Positions 1 through 7,219 of a DNA stretch of 24,837 nt are shown piece by piece; position 1 is the first letter of the stretch; every line of letters starts with the position of its first letter. A model generated the notes under the pieces. That model was not told the origin of the DNA. It saw nothing but the letters and a program-made list of their open reading frames with translations, and ran no database searches. Origin of the DNA: DASWUD01 sp036401755 (lineage in GTDB: Bacteria; Pseudomonadota; Gammaproteobacteria; Thiohalomonadales; Thiohalomonadaceae). The DNA lies in assembly GCA_036401755.1 (NCBI GenBank), contig DASWUD010000232.1:1-24837 (forward strand). Reading direction: 5' to 3'. Position numbers and translations under genes: made by a program.

Positions 1-64
1 TGCCATCCCGCCCTCTTTTGCCCGCCCCAAGCTCTTTCCTCGCTTAATAAATCTGCTGAAATGG

Positions 65-81
65 ATGAAATGTCATTTCAT
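65..81. promoter_or_regulatory. Perfect palindrome, candidate operator
   Basis: The sequence reads ATGAAATG-T-CATTTCAT: two exactly complementary 8-base arms around a single T. It lies 75 bp before the start codon of the LuxR-type gene and has no T-tract, so it looks like a dimeric protein-binding site rather than a terminator. The arms resemble GAAATG/CATTTC half-sites known in other regulators, but the spacing does not match a family I can name. The regulator that would bind it is unknown. Confidence 0.45.
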
Positions 82-155
82 TCACAGGGTCATTCCATCC
101 GCCGATTAGCGGAGGTACGCTGTAGAGCGAGTTCAAATCGCCGGCAAGGAAGAAG

Positions 156-935
156 ATGAGAAGTTCGGACCTCCAATTCTTATTCACCCTGTGGCAAGAG
201 CTGGCGGATGCACCGGCAGCCGAAAGCGACGCCGCCCTGCACCACGCCATGGAAAAACTCTCTGGCCATATCGGCGCGCGCAACATCCTTTGGGTGGCGG
301 GCCGCCTCTACCCGGAGCGGAAGGTGGAGCACCCGATGCTTGGCTGGGTGATTCAGGACGTCGCCTATCTGCACGATGGGGAGCGCCTGCTGGGGCTGGC
401 CGGGGAGGTGGTGAGCCGCATCAACGAGGGAGAGGAGGACCGGAGCGCCATCGCGGCGGCGCGCCTGGCCGGCCGGACCTGGAGCCATCTGCGCCATGAG
501 CTGGTCGATGATGAAGCCTGGCGCAACTGCTGGGTGGTGAACGACGTGCTGGCGACGGAACGGATCGGCGACCGGTTGAGCGGCTCTCACTCCCTCCCCG
601 GCTGTGAGTCCCATTTCGTGCTGGAGCGCAGCCGGGATGAGCGCCCCTTCGGCCCCCGCGAGCGCGACCTGCTCCACTACTTTCTGTTGGGCAGCACGAC
701 ATTCCAGCGCGAATTGATGCTCTCCCGGGGCTTACTGGATGCTGCCTACCCGCTGAGTGCGCGGGAGCGGGATGTCCTCAAACTGCTGTTGACCGATGCC
801 AGCGAAAAGGAGATCGCCCAGCAGTTAGGCATCGGCTACCGCACGGTGCACCAGCACGCCCAGAGCATCTACCAGAAGCTTGGGGTGCGCGGCCGGTGGG
901 GGCTGATGGCGAAATGGCTGCGGCACGAGGTTTAG
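156..935 (+). CDS. LuxR-family (GerE-type HTH) transcriptional regulator
   Basis: A 259-residue protein with a C-terminal LuxR/GerE helix-turn-helix at roughly residues 198-255. It contains the usual pattern LSARERDVLKLL, then EIAQQLGI, then TVHQHAQSIYQKLGV. The N-terminal ~190 residues show no CheY-like receiver phosphorylation motif and no clear autoinducer-binding signature; they may form a GAF/PAS-like sensor, but I cannot assign them. The ATG at 156 is favoured by an AAGGAAG ribosome-binding site at 146-152. No histidine kinase or luxI lies next to it, so it is an orphan regulator. The palindrome at 65-81 is a possible autoregulatory site. The DNA-binding assignment is firm; the signal and targets are unknown. 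Confidence 0.85.
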   Translation: MRSSDLQFLFTLWQELADAPAAESDAALHHAMEKLSGHIGARNILWVAGRLYPERKVEHPMLGWVIQDVAYLHDGERLLGLAGEVVSRINEGEEDRSAIAAARLAGRTWSHLRHELVDDEAWRNCWVVNDVLATERIGDRLSGSHSLPGCESHFVLERSRDERPFGPRERDLLHYFLLGSTTFQRELMLSRGLLDAAYPLSARERDVLKLLLTDASEKEIAQQLGIGYRTVHQHAQSIYQKLGVRGRWGLMAKWLRHEV

Positions 936-977
936 ATCTGGTCAAGCCAAACGCTCGCTTATCGCCCCTCGTTCCCT

Positions 978-1030
978 CTATACCCCCATCACTGCAACCT
1001 ATTTTTATGACCCGTCAGGCGGGGGTATAG
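978..1030. repeat. Long-range inverted repeat upstream of sat
   Basis: CTATACCCCC (978-987) and its exact reverse complement GGGGGTATAG (1021-1030) are separated by 33 bases and lie 101-153 bp before the sat start codon. The right arm contains TATAG, which could form part of a -10 element (TATAGT, 1026-1031). The arms could be two binding sites for one regulator or a long-stem RNA. C-run/G-run operators are known for CsoR/RcnR-type metal sensors, but these arms are too far apart for one such site. Confidence 0.45.
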
Positions 1031-1115
1031 TCGGAAGGAATGACCGGCCCCTGCCTGCCGGGACAATACCACTTCAAGCGCGGGGCCACGGGGCCCGGCA
1101 ACAATAATGTAACCA

Positions 1116-1122
1116 GAGAGGA
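1116..1122 (+). promoter_or_regulatory. Ribosome-binding site of sat
   Basis: GAGAGGA lies 8 bases before the ATG at 1131 and supports that start codon. A short GC hairpin (GGGCC 1083-1087 with GGCCC 1092-1096) lies just upstream in the presumed leader. Confidence 0.55.
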
Positions 1123-1130
1123 CACGCAGG

Positions 1131-2321
1131 ATGATCAAGCCCGTAGGCTCCGACGAACTCAAGCCACTCTTCGTCTACGACGTGAAGAAACACGATGCGC
1201 TGCGCCATGAGGCGGAGTCGCTCCCCTCCATCGTGGTCAGCTCCGCCGCCGCCGCCAATGCGGTGATGCTCGGCTCCGGCTACTTCAGCCCGCTGCCCGG
1301 CTACATGAACGTGGCCGATGCGGTAAGCGTCGCCAAGAGCATGAAGACCACCGCCGGCAAGTTCTTCCCGGTGCCGGTGCTGAACGTGGTGAAGGATGTC
1401 TCCGCCATCCAGGGCGCCAAGCGCATCGCCCTGCGCGACCCCAACGTCGAGGGAAACCCGGTCATCGCCGTAATGGATGTGGAGAAGATCGAGACCATCT
1501 CCGACGCCGACATGGCGCTGATGACCGAAAAGGTGTTCCGCACCACCGATCCCGAACATCCGGGTGTGAAGGCCTTCAACAACGTTGGCCGCAACGCCCT
1601 CTCCGGTCCCATTCAGGTGCTGAACTTTAGCTACTTCTCCGAGGAGTTCCCGGACACTTTCCGCACCGCCGTGGAGATCCGCAACGAGATCAAGGAGCGC
1701 GGCTGGAGCAAGGTGGTCGCCTTCCAGACCCGCAATCCGATGCACCGCGCCCATGAGGAGCTGTGCCACATGGCCATGGATCGCCTCGGCGCCGATGGCC
1801 TGGTCATCCACATGCTGCTCGGCAAGCTGAAGGAGGGGGATATCCCCGCTCCGGTGCGCGATAACTGCATCCGCAAGATGGTGGAGCTCTACTTCAAGCC
1901 CAACAGCGCCATGGTCACCGGCTACGGCTTCGACATGCTCTACGCCGGCCCGCGCGAGGCGGTGCTGCACGCCTACTTCCGCCAGAACATGGGCGCCACC
2001 CACTTCATCATCGGCCGTGACCATGCCGGCGTGGGCGACTACTACGGCCCGTTCGACGCCCAGACCATCTTCGAGACCGAGGTGCCGAAGGGGGCCCTGC
2101 AGATCGAGATGTTCATGGCCGACAACACCGCCTGGTCGAAGAAGCTCAACAAGGTGGTGATGATGCGCGAGGCACCCAACCACACCAAGGAGGACTTCAT
2201 CACCCTCTCCGGCACCAAGGTGCGCGAGATGCTGGGCCGTGGCGAGGCGCCGCCGCCAGAGTTCTCCCGTCCAGAGGTGGCCAAGGTGCTGATGGAGTAC
2301 TATCAGAGCCTCGGCAAGTAA
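1131..2321 (+). CDS. sat: Sulfate adenylyltransferase (ATP sulfurylase, Sat)
   Basis: A 396-residue ATP sulfurylase of the homo-oligomeric Sat type, not the CysDN heterodimer. It interconverts ATP plus sulfate with adenylylsulfate (APS) plus pyrophosphate. In sulfur oxidisers it normally runs backwards, making ATP from APS produced by AprBA. Visible motifs are QTRNPMHRAHE at residues 199-209 (nucleotide-binding QxRNP and HxxH) and GRDHAG at 295-300. The length is typical of bacterial Sat without an APS-kinase domain. The gene is followed by a strong terminator at 2349-2379 and seems monocistronic. No aprAB or qmo gene accompanies it here, so the oxidative role is an inference from family and setting. 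Confidence 0.96.
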   Translation: MIKPVGSDELKPLFVYDVKKHDALRHEAESLPSIVVSSAAAANAVMLGSGYFSPLPGYMNVADAVSVAKSMKTTAGKFFPVPVLNVVKDVSAIQGAKRIALRDPNVEGNPVIAVMDVEKIETISDADMALMTEKVFRTTDPEHPGVKAFNNVGRNALSGPIQVLNFSYFSEEFPDTFRTAVEIRNEIKERGWSKVVAFQTRNPMHRAHEELCHMAMDRLGADGLVIHMLLGKLKEGDIPAPVRDNCIRKMVELYFKPNSAMVTGYGFDMLYAGPREAVLHAYFRQNMGATHFIIGRDHAGVGDYYGPFDAQTIFETEVPKGALQIEMFMADNTAWSKKLNKVVMMREAPNHTKEDFITLSGTKVREMLGRGEAPPPEFSRPEVAKVLMEYYQSLGK

Positions 2322-2348
2322 CAAAAATCGGCCCGCACCGGTCGCAGG

Positions 2349-2379
2349 GGGGCGCCAGGATGGCGCCCCTCTTTTTTTT
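2349..2379 (+). terminator. Rho-independent terminator after sat
   Basis: Perfect 8-bp stem GGGGCGCC / GGCGCCCC (2349-2356 and 2362-2369) with an AGGAT loop, followed by TCTTTTTTTT (2370-2379). It begins 28 bases after the sat stop codon and separates sat from the cytochrome gene. Confidence 0.92.
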
Positions 2380-2431
2380 CGGGTAACATCCGCAAAAAAT
2401 TGCATATCAAAGGCAACATAAAGGAAAGACC

Positions 2432-2926
2432 ATGTCCAAACTACGATTCTCCTGGTGGGCCGCCGTTGCTCTGCTCTCCCTGATACTCAATGGCGCGCTG
2501 CTTTATACCTTTCTCATCGCCGGCAAGACTGAACAGAACGCCGAAGCCGCCGACCCCCGCACCGCGATCATTCTCAACGATGACGAGCGGGCGCTGGTAC
2601 TGACCGAGATGCGTGCCTTCCTGAGCGCGGTGCAGACCATGAACACCGCCCTGGCCGCCGGGGACTTGGCCCAGGTGGAAAAGAGCGCGTTGAGCGTTGG
2701 TCAGGCCGCTGCCCAGACCGTACCTCCGGCCCTGATGGCCAAGCTACCCATGCAGTTCAAGCAGCTCGGTCTGAGCACCCATCAGGGCTTTGATCAGCTC
2801 GCCATGGATGCCCGCGACCTCGGCGATTCGCAGCACACCCTGCAACAGCTCGGGCAGTTGATGAACAACTGCGTTGCCTGCCACGCCACCTTCCAGCTGC
2901 GCGCACTGCCGGTAAAGACTCAATAA
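2432..2926 (+). CDS. Membrane-anchored cytochrome c'-like monohaem protein
   Basis: A 164-residue protein with one hydrophobic segment near the N-terminus (about residues 8-30), probably a membrane anchor or uncleaved signal, followed by a periplasmic helical domain. A single haem-binding CVACH lies near the C-terminus (C147, C150, H151) with a following aromatic residue. A C-terminal CxxCH is the arrangement of cytochrome c'/c556 four-helix bundles, unlike class I cytochromes, where it is N-terminal. AAAGGAAAG precedes the ATG at 2432. It sits alone between the sat terminator and moaA. Electron carrier or small-ligand (NO, CO) binding is inferred from the fold; the partner is unknown. Confidence 0.75.
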   Translation: MSKLRFSWWAAVALLSLILNGALLYTFLIAGKTEQNAEAADPRTAIILNDDERALVLTEMRAFLSAVQTMNTALAAGDLAQVEKSALSVGQAAAQTVPPALMAKLPMQFKQLGLSTHQGFDQLAMDARDLGDSQHTLQQLGQLMNNCVACHATFQLRALPVKTQ

Positions 2927-3026
2927 CCCTTTGTTATCTATTGAAAACAGAGTACCTCAACCGGGGTATTTGATTTTCCCGCCGGGGGACCTACATTGAG
3001 CAGACCAGTTCAATGGAATCCCCCCC

Positions 3027-4010
3027 GTGGAAACCTCCTTGCGTGACAGCTTCGGCAGACAGATCGAGTACCTCCGTCTTTCGGTGACGGATCGCTGCGA
3101 CCTGCGCTGCTTCTACTGCATGCCCAAGGGTTTCGACGGCTTCGAGACCCCGGACCACTGGCTCAGCTTCGATGAGATCGAGCGGGTCATCGCCGCCTTT
3201 GGCCGCCTGGGCGTGCGCCGCATCCGCATCACCGGCGGCGAACCGCTGGTGCGTAAAGACCTGCCGCAGCTGGCGGGGCGCCTCGCCGCGCTGCCCGGCA
3301 TCGACGACCTCTCTTTGAGTACCAACGCCGTGCAGCTGGCCAAGCATGCCCGGGAGCTGCGCGCGGCCGGCATCGCCCGGCTCAACATCAGCCTCGACAC
3401 CCTGCGCCCGGACCGCTTCAAGGAGATCACCAGCGGCAGGCTCGACAAGGTGATCGAGGGACTGCTCACCGCCAAAGCGGCAGGCTTTGTCCCCATCAAG
3501 ATCAACATGGTGGTGATGAAGGGGGTCAATGACGACGAAGTGGAGGCGATGGTCGCCTTCTGTTTGGAGCATGGCTTTACCCTGCGTTTCATCGAGACCA
3601 TGCCGATGGGCGACACCGGACGCGAAGCAAGCGATCACTACCTGAGCCTCGATGTGGTGATGCAGCGGCTGCAGCAGCACTACGAGCTGCTCCCCGGCGT
3701 GATGCCCGGCGGCGGCCCCGCCCGCTATGTGCAGGTGGCCGGCACCGACCTGAAGATCGGCTTCATCACCCCTATCTCCCAGCACTTCTGCGACACCTGC
3801 AACCGCGTGCGCCTCTCGGTGGATGGCACCCTCTACATGTGCCTCGGCCAGGACCACAGCTACGAGCTGCGCCCACTGCTGCGCGCCGGCATCAGTGATG
3901 CCGAGCTGGAGGAGCACATCGTGCGCGCCATCACCCTCAAGCCGCACAAGCACGAGTTCAACGAAAAACCGCAGCAGGTACTGCGCTTCATGTCGATGAC
4001 TGGCGGCTAA
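3027..4010 (+). CDS. moaA: GTP 3',8-cyclase MoaA (molybdenum cofactor biosynthesis)
   Basis: A radical-SAM enzyme of 327 residues that converts GTP to 3',8-cyclo-7,8-dihydro-GTP, the first step of molybdopterin synthesis, with MoaC. The SAM-cluster cysteines are C24, C28 and C31 (Cx3Cx2C). GGEPL follows. The second [4Fe-4S] cluster that binds GTP is supplied by C255, C258 and C272 (CDTC then Cx13C). The chain ends in Gly-Gly, as functional MoaA requires. The start is GTG at 3027; no in-frame ATG lies nearby and the ribosome-binding site is weak, which may mean low expression. No other moa or moe gene is adjacent. Identification is secure. Confidence 0.96.
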   Translation: METSLRDSFGRQIEYLRLSVTDRCDLRCFYCMPKGFDGFETPDHWLSFDEIERVIAAFGRLGVRRIRITGGEPLVRKDLPQLAGRLAALPGIDDLSLSTNAVQLAKHARELRAAGIARLNISLDTLRPDRFKEITSGRLDKVIEGLLTAKAAGFVPIKINMVVMKGVNDDEVEAMVAFCLEHGFTLRFIETMPMGDTGREASDHYLSLDVVMQRLQQHYELLPGVMPGGGPARYVQVAGTDLKIGFITPISQHFCDTCNRVRLSVDGTLYMCLGQDHSYELRPLLRAGISDAELEEHIVRAITLKPHKHEFNEKPQQVLRFMSMTGG

Positions 4011-4083
4011 CGCCCCTCAGCACCGGGCGACATCACCCCCCCCCTCAAACTCCCTCAGTGCACAGTTGCAGGCACTAAATCGT

Positions 4084-4089
4084 TATACT
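4084..4089 (+). promoter_or_regulatory. Candidate -10 element for the lipoprotein hydrolase
   Basis: TATACT matches the sigma70 -10 consensus in five of six positions and lies 47 bases before the ATG at 4136. No good -35 hexamer sits 16-18 bases upstream, so the promoter is weak or activator-dependent. A small inverted repeat (AGTGC 4057-4061, GCACT 4072-4076) occupies the -35 region. Confidence 0.35.
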
Positions 4090-4135
4090 CCCCCCAAGGC
4101 GTTATGCACGCTCGTCACTAACCCAAGGGATTACC

Positions 4136-5572
4136 ATGAAGCCTGGACGCATTCTCCTGCCACTTTTGATCCTCACCCAACTCTCCGGCTGCGCGCTGTT
4201 CTCCAAGAAGGATGAGCAACTCGCCAGGGATCACGCCAGCTGTGCGCTGCTGCAAGCCTTGACCGACACCAAGCCCAGCGAGCCGCTCTATCAACGCGGC
4301 TTTTTTTCCTGCAGTAAAGTGGAGGAGCTCGACGAAGCGCCGTTTTTCACCCCGAGCTACTATGCCGACGCCGAATGCACACAGCCGGTCGACTACAAAG
4401 CACTCTCCTTCTTCGATTTCTGCAGAAACAACCTGCTCAGTCCAACCAACCAAACCTACATCGGCAACGCCGCCGCCTGGCCCAATGAGGGGAGCGATAA
4501 CGACACCCTCGGCAAACACAGCAAGTGGACATTAGGCTACGGCCCCACCCTCGACATTCTCGCCCTCTCCCCCAAAGACAACCACCGCCCCTTCCTGCAA
4601 CAGGTGGAGTATCGCGAAGTGAACGGCTGCCATCTGGAGATGCGCGTCTACCGGGAGAGTCTCCGTCAGCAAAACCTCAAACCGTTGCTGCTGATCCACG
4701 GCGGTGCCTGGAAATACCGTGGCTTTGGTGCCATCGGCGGCGAGGCGCTGGTCTCCCAGCTCACCGAGCGCGGCTTCATTGTCTTCGAACCCTACTACCG
4801 TCTGATGGGCAACGCCGACGGCCCCCAGGAGTGCCGCATCCCGGCACCGGTGGACAACGTCGCACCGGGTGAGCTCATCGTCAGCGATATCGAAGCGGCG
4901 CTGCAGTGGGTGAATGAGCACGGCGCTGCTCTTGGTGCAGAACCCGGAAGCAGGGTAAGTCTGGTAGGACAGTCGGCCGGCGCCCATCTGGCCCAGTGGC
5001 TGGCCGCCCACCGCGGCAATGAGATCGATAAGGTACTGGTCTTCTATACCCCGGCAGACATCAAGAACTATGTGGAAGAGCTGGGGCACACCTATCCCTG
5101 GAACCATGAAGGACGCCAGCTCATCGGACAGTTTCTCGGTGTACCCGACCTCGCCACCATTCAGAGCAACCCGCCGCCCTTCGTATCAGAGAACAGTTTT
5201 CCCGAGCTGGTGCGCAGCGGCGTCGACCATCCTCCGCTCTTCATGATCCATGGCAATGCCGATGAACTGGTACCTGTGGAGATGTCGATCCGCATGTGCG
5301 AGGCGCTCTCCGAGCCTGCGACTCCCCAGCACGACATGCACACCGGTGGCAGATACCAGTGCGGCAGCCGCCGCGGCGTCGATAACATCCTCTATGTCGT
5401 CGATGGCGCCAACCACATTCTCGACCTTAGGTGTGTCGTCGATCCTGCCATCACTGCGCTGCTGGGTGATAAATTCACGGAGCTGAGCAAACTCTGCCCC
5501 TCCGGCAGCAAAAGAACCACCGAAGAGGTCGTGCGACCGGCGATGCTGGAGGGGATAAAGTGGTTGCTTTAG
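4136..5572 (+). CDS. Lipoprotein alpha/beta-hydrolase (esterase/lipase-like)
   Basis: A 478-residue protein with a lipoprotein signal peptide ending LSGC (lipid-modified C19), so it should be tethered to the cell envelope. The catalytic core resembles the HGGxW esterase / kynurenine formamidase-like group. It has oxyanion-hole HGGAW at 188-192, nucleophile elbow GQSAG with Ser280, a probable acid Asp376 in HGNADELVP, and His427 in GANH. About 160 residues precede the core; they contain several cysteines and match no domain I recognise. The C-terminal part also has Cys residues, consistent with disulfides in an exported enzyme. The substrate is unknown. It is probably monocistronic: it follows a likely -10 at 4084 and is about 130 bp from the next gene. 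Confidence 0.85.
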   Translation: MKPGRILLPLLILTQLSGCALFSKKDEQLARDHASCALLQALTDTKPSEPLYQRGFFSCSKVEELDEAPFFTPSYYADAECTQPVDYKALSFFDFCRNNLLSPTNQTYIGNAAAWPNEGSDNDTLGKHSKWTLGYGPTLDILALSPKDNHRPFLQQVEYREVNGCHLEMRVYRESLRQQNLKPLLLIHGGAWKYRGFGAIGGEALVSQLTERGFIVFEPYYRLMGNADGPQECRIPAPVDNVAPGELIVSDIEAALQWVNEHGAALGAEPGSRVSLVGQSAGAHLAQWLAAHRGNEIDKVLVFYTPADIKNYVEELGHTYPWNHEGRQLIGQFLGVPDLATIQSNPPPFVSENSFPELVRSGVDHPPLFMIHGNADELVPVEMSIRMCEALSEPATPQHDMHTGGRYQCGSRRGVDNILYVVDGANHILDLRCVVDPAITALLGDKFTELSKLCPSGSKRTTEEVVRPAMLEGIKWLL

Positions 5573-5705
5573 CAGGCGAGCATCGCAGCAGCAGACAACG
5601 AGCGGATAGTTATTGCCGGAGTATCTGCTGCTGGCCGTGAGGCACATCTCGGCTACTGCCGTCCTCCTTGATCTTTCCCCCCTCTGCCGTTACCGTGGCC
5701 CGACC

Positions 5706-5996
5706 ATGACCAGCCCGATCCTACTGCGCCGCCTGCCGGCCCTGTTGCTGCTGCTCACCATGCTGTTGAGTCAGTGGGGTTGGATCACGCACGAATACAA
5801 GGCCCACGACAACGGCCAGGTGTGCGAACTCTGCGTGGCTGGGGCACAGCTCGGCCACGGTCTCACCGGTGCGCTGCAGCTCTCCAGCGATTTCCACCAG
5901 GCGCCGCTGGTTCTGCTCGCTGCCGCGCCGCTCCCCCTCACCACCACCGGTTACACCCCGCTCCAGCCGCGCGCCCCGCCCCTCCACCTGGTGTGA
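5706..5996 (+). CDS. Small exported Cys/His protein, DUF2946-like, leading the metal operon
   Basis: A 96-residue protein with an N-terminal hydrophobic segment (about residues 4-24), then a short polar part with His29, His34, CELC (C40, C43) and His51, ending in a proline-rich tail with RAPP. This layout resembles small DUF2946-type proteins found next to metal-uptake genes, but similarity is by pattern only. The ATG at 5706 is preferred: the frame is open further upstream to a TTG at 5613, but the upstream segment does not look like a signal sequence. It precedes the outer-membrane protein by 59 bases and is probably co-transcribed. A metal-binding or sensing role is inference. Confidence 0.6.
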   Translation: MTSPILLRRLPALLLLLTMLLSQWGWITHEYKAHDNGQVCELCVAGAQLGHGLTGALQLSSDFHQAPLVLLAAAPLPLTTTGYTPLQPRAPPLHLV

Positions 5997-6007
5997 GACG
6001 ACTGCGA

Positions 6008-6025
6008 CCGCACCGTTTGGTGCGG
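6008..6025 (+). other. Intergenic RNA hairpin
   Basis: CCGCACC and GGTGCGG form a perfect 7-bp stem with a GTTT loop, between the small Cys/His gene and the outer-membrane protein gene. It lacks a following T-tract, so it is not a standard terminator. It could set different transcript stability or modulate translation of the downstream gene, whose start is 30 bases away. Confidence 0.5.
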
Positions 6026-6055
6026 CGTCCCCTCATCGCCCATTGGAGTAACTAG

Positions 6056-7207
6056 ATGAAACTGTGTCGACTCTTCGTCGCGGCGACTTTGGCGCTTCCC
6101 TGCGCCTCGCACGCTGGCGAATCGTTCAATCCCGATATCTCCCTGATCCTCAGCGGCACCTACGGCCAGCTGCAGCACGACCCGGCCAACTACCTGCTCC
6201 CCGGCTTTCCCCTGGCCGAAGAGACGGGCCCGGGTGAGCGCGGTTTCTCCCTCGGTGAATCAGAGCTGGTGCTCTCCGCCAACATCGATCCCGACTGGTA
6301 CGGCATGCTCACCCTCGCCTTGGGGGGCGACGGCACCAGCAGTGTGGAGAACGCCTATGTCCAGACCACCAGCCTCGGCCACGGGGTGACAGGGCGGGCC
6401 GGGCGCTTCTTCTCCGGCATCGGTTATCTCAACGAACAACACGCCCACACCTGGGACTTTGTCGATGCCGCGCTCCCCTACCGCGCGCTGCTCGGCAACC
6501 AGTACCAGGACGATGGGGTGCAGCTGCGCTGGGTGGCCCCCACCGCGCTCTTCACCGAATTGGGTGGCGAGTGGCTGAACGGCGCCAACTTCCCGGCCGG
6601 CGGCAGCGCCAATGGTGGTCGCGGCGCCTGGTCGGCCTTCGTCCATTTGGGCGACGATGTGGGCGAGAGCCACAGCTGGCGCGCCGGTCTCTCCTGGCTC
6701 GCGACCAAGGCGGTCGAGCGTCTCACCCCCAGCGCAGCCGGTGACGATTTGTTCAGCGGTAACAGCCAGTTGCTGGTGGCCGACTTTGTCTGGAAGTGGG
6801 CCCCGCAGGGCAATAACTACGAGCGCAACTTCAAGCTGCAAGGCGAGTATCTGCACAACCAGAGCGAGGGCGACTTCACCCCCGCTGGCGGCCTTGCGGC
6901 CCCCTACAGCGGCAACAGCAGCGGCTGGTATCTGCAGGGGATCTACCAGCTCATTCACGGCTGGCGCGTTGGCCTGCGCCACGACCAGCTCAAAACCGAC
7001 ACCCCGGACGCCGCCTTCACCGGAACGGTGCTCGATACGCAAGGTCATACACCAACACGCAACAGCGTGATGGTCGACTATGCCAACAGCGAATTCAGTC
7101 GTCTGCGCCTGCAGTACAACCGCGATGAGTCGAGCCTCGTGACCGACCACCAGTGGTTCCTGCAGTACCAGATGAGCCTGGGCGCCCATGGCGCCCACTC
7201 GTTCTAA
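6056..7207 (+). CDS. Outer-membrane beta-barrel protein of the metal-uptake operon
   Basis: A 383-residue protein with a signal peptide (likely cleavage after SHA, residue 20) and a long run of alternating hydrophobic/polar segments rich in Gly, Tyr and Trp. It ends in a C-terminal Phe, the usual signature for Bam-dependent insertion of a barrel. There is no TonB box or plug domain, so it looks like a porin-like channel rather than a TonB-dependent receptor. The ZnuA-like gene starts 12 bases downstream, suggesting one operon and a role in zinc or other metal entry. That role is inferred from context; I cannot name the exact family. Confidence 0.72.
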   Translation: MKLCRLFVAATLALPCASHAGESFNPDISLILSGTYGQLQHDPANYLLPGFPLAEETGPGERGFSLGESELVLSANIDPDWYGMLTLALGGDGTSSVENAYVQTTSLGHGVTGRAGRFFSGIGYLNEQHAHTWDFVDAALPYRALLGNQYQDDGVQLRWVAPTALFTELGGEWLNGANFPAGGSANGGRGAWSAFVHLGDDVGESHSWRAGLSWLATKAVERLTPSAAGDDLFSGNSQLLVADFVWKWAPQGNNYERNFKLQGEYLHNQSEGDFTPAGGLAAPYSGNSSGWYLQGIYQLIHGWRVGLRHDQLKTDTPDAAFTGTVLDTQGHTPTRNSVMVDYANSEFSRLRLQYNRDESSLVTDHQWFLQYQMSLGAHGAHSF

Positions 7208-7219
7208 GAGGGCACGAAC

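Noticed and set aside
65..81. Zur box reading of the palindrome
   Set aside because: The half-sites GAAATG/CATTTC resemble Zur boxes, but the spacing is 1 base instead of about 11, and the site is 5.6 kb from the metal operon.
1074..2405. 443-residue open frame on the minus strand opposite sat
   Set aside because: Its protein is rich in His, Gly, Ala and Leu with no motif, and the opposite strand encodes an unmistakable Sat. It is a shadow of GC-rich codon use.
5586..5633. CAGCAGCAGA / TCTGCTGCTG inverted repeat before the metal operon
   Set aside because: The arms are simple CAG triplet runs 28 bases apart, so the match is likely to arise by chance; it does not look like a Zur box.
5613..5705. 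Upstream extension of the small Cys/His gene from a TTG codon
   Set aside because: The added residues do not form a plausible signal, while the ATG at 5706 opens directly into a basic-hydrophobic leader.
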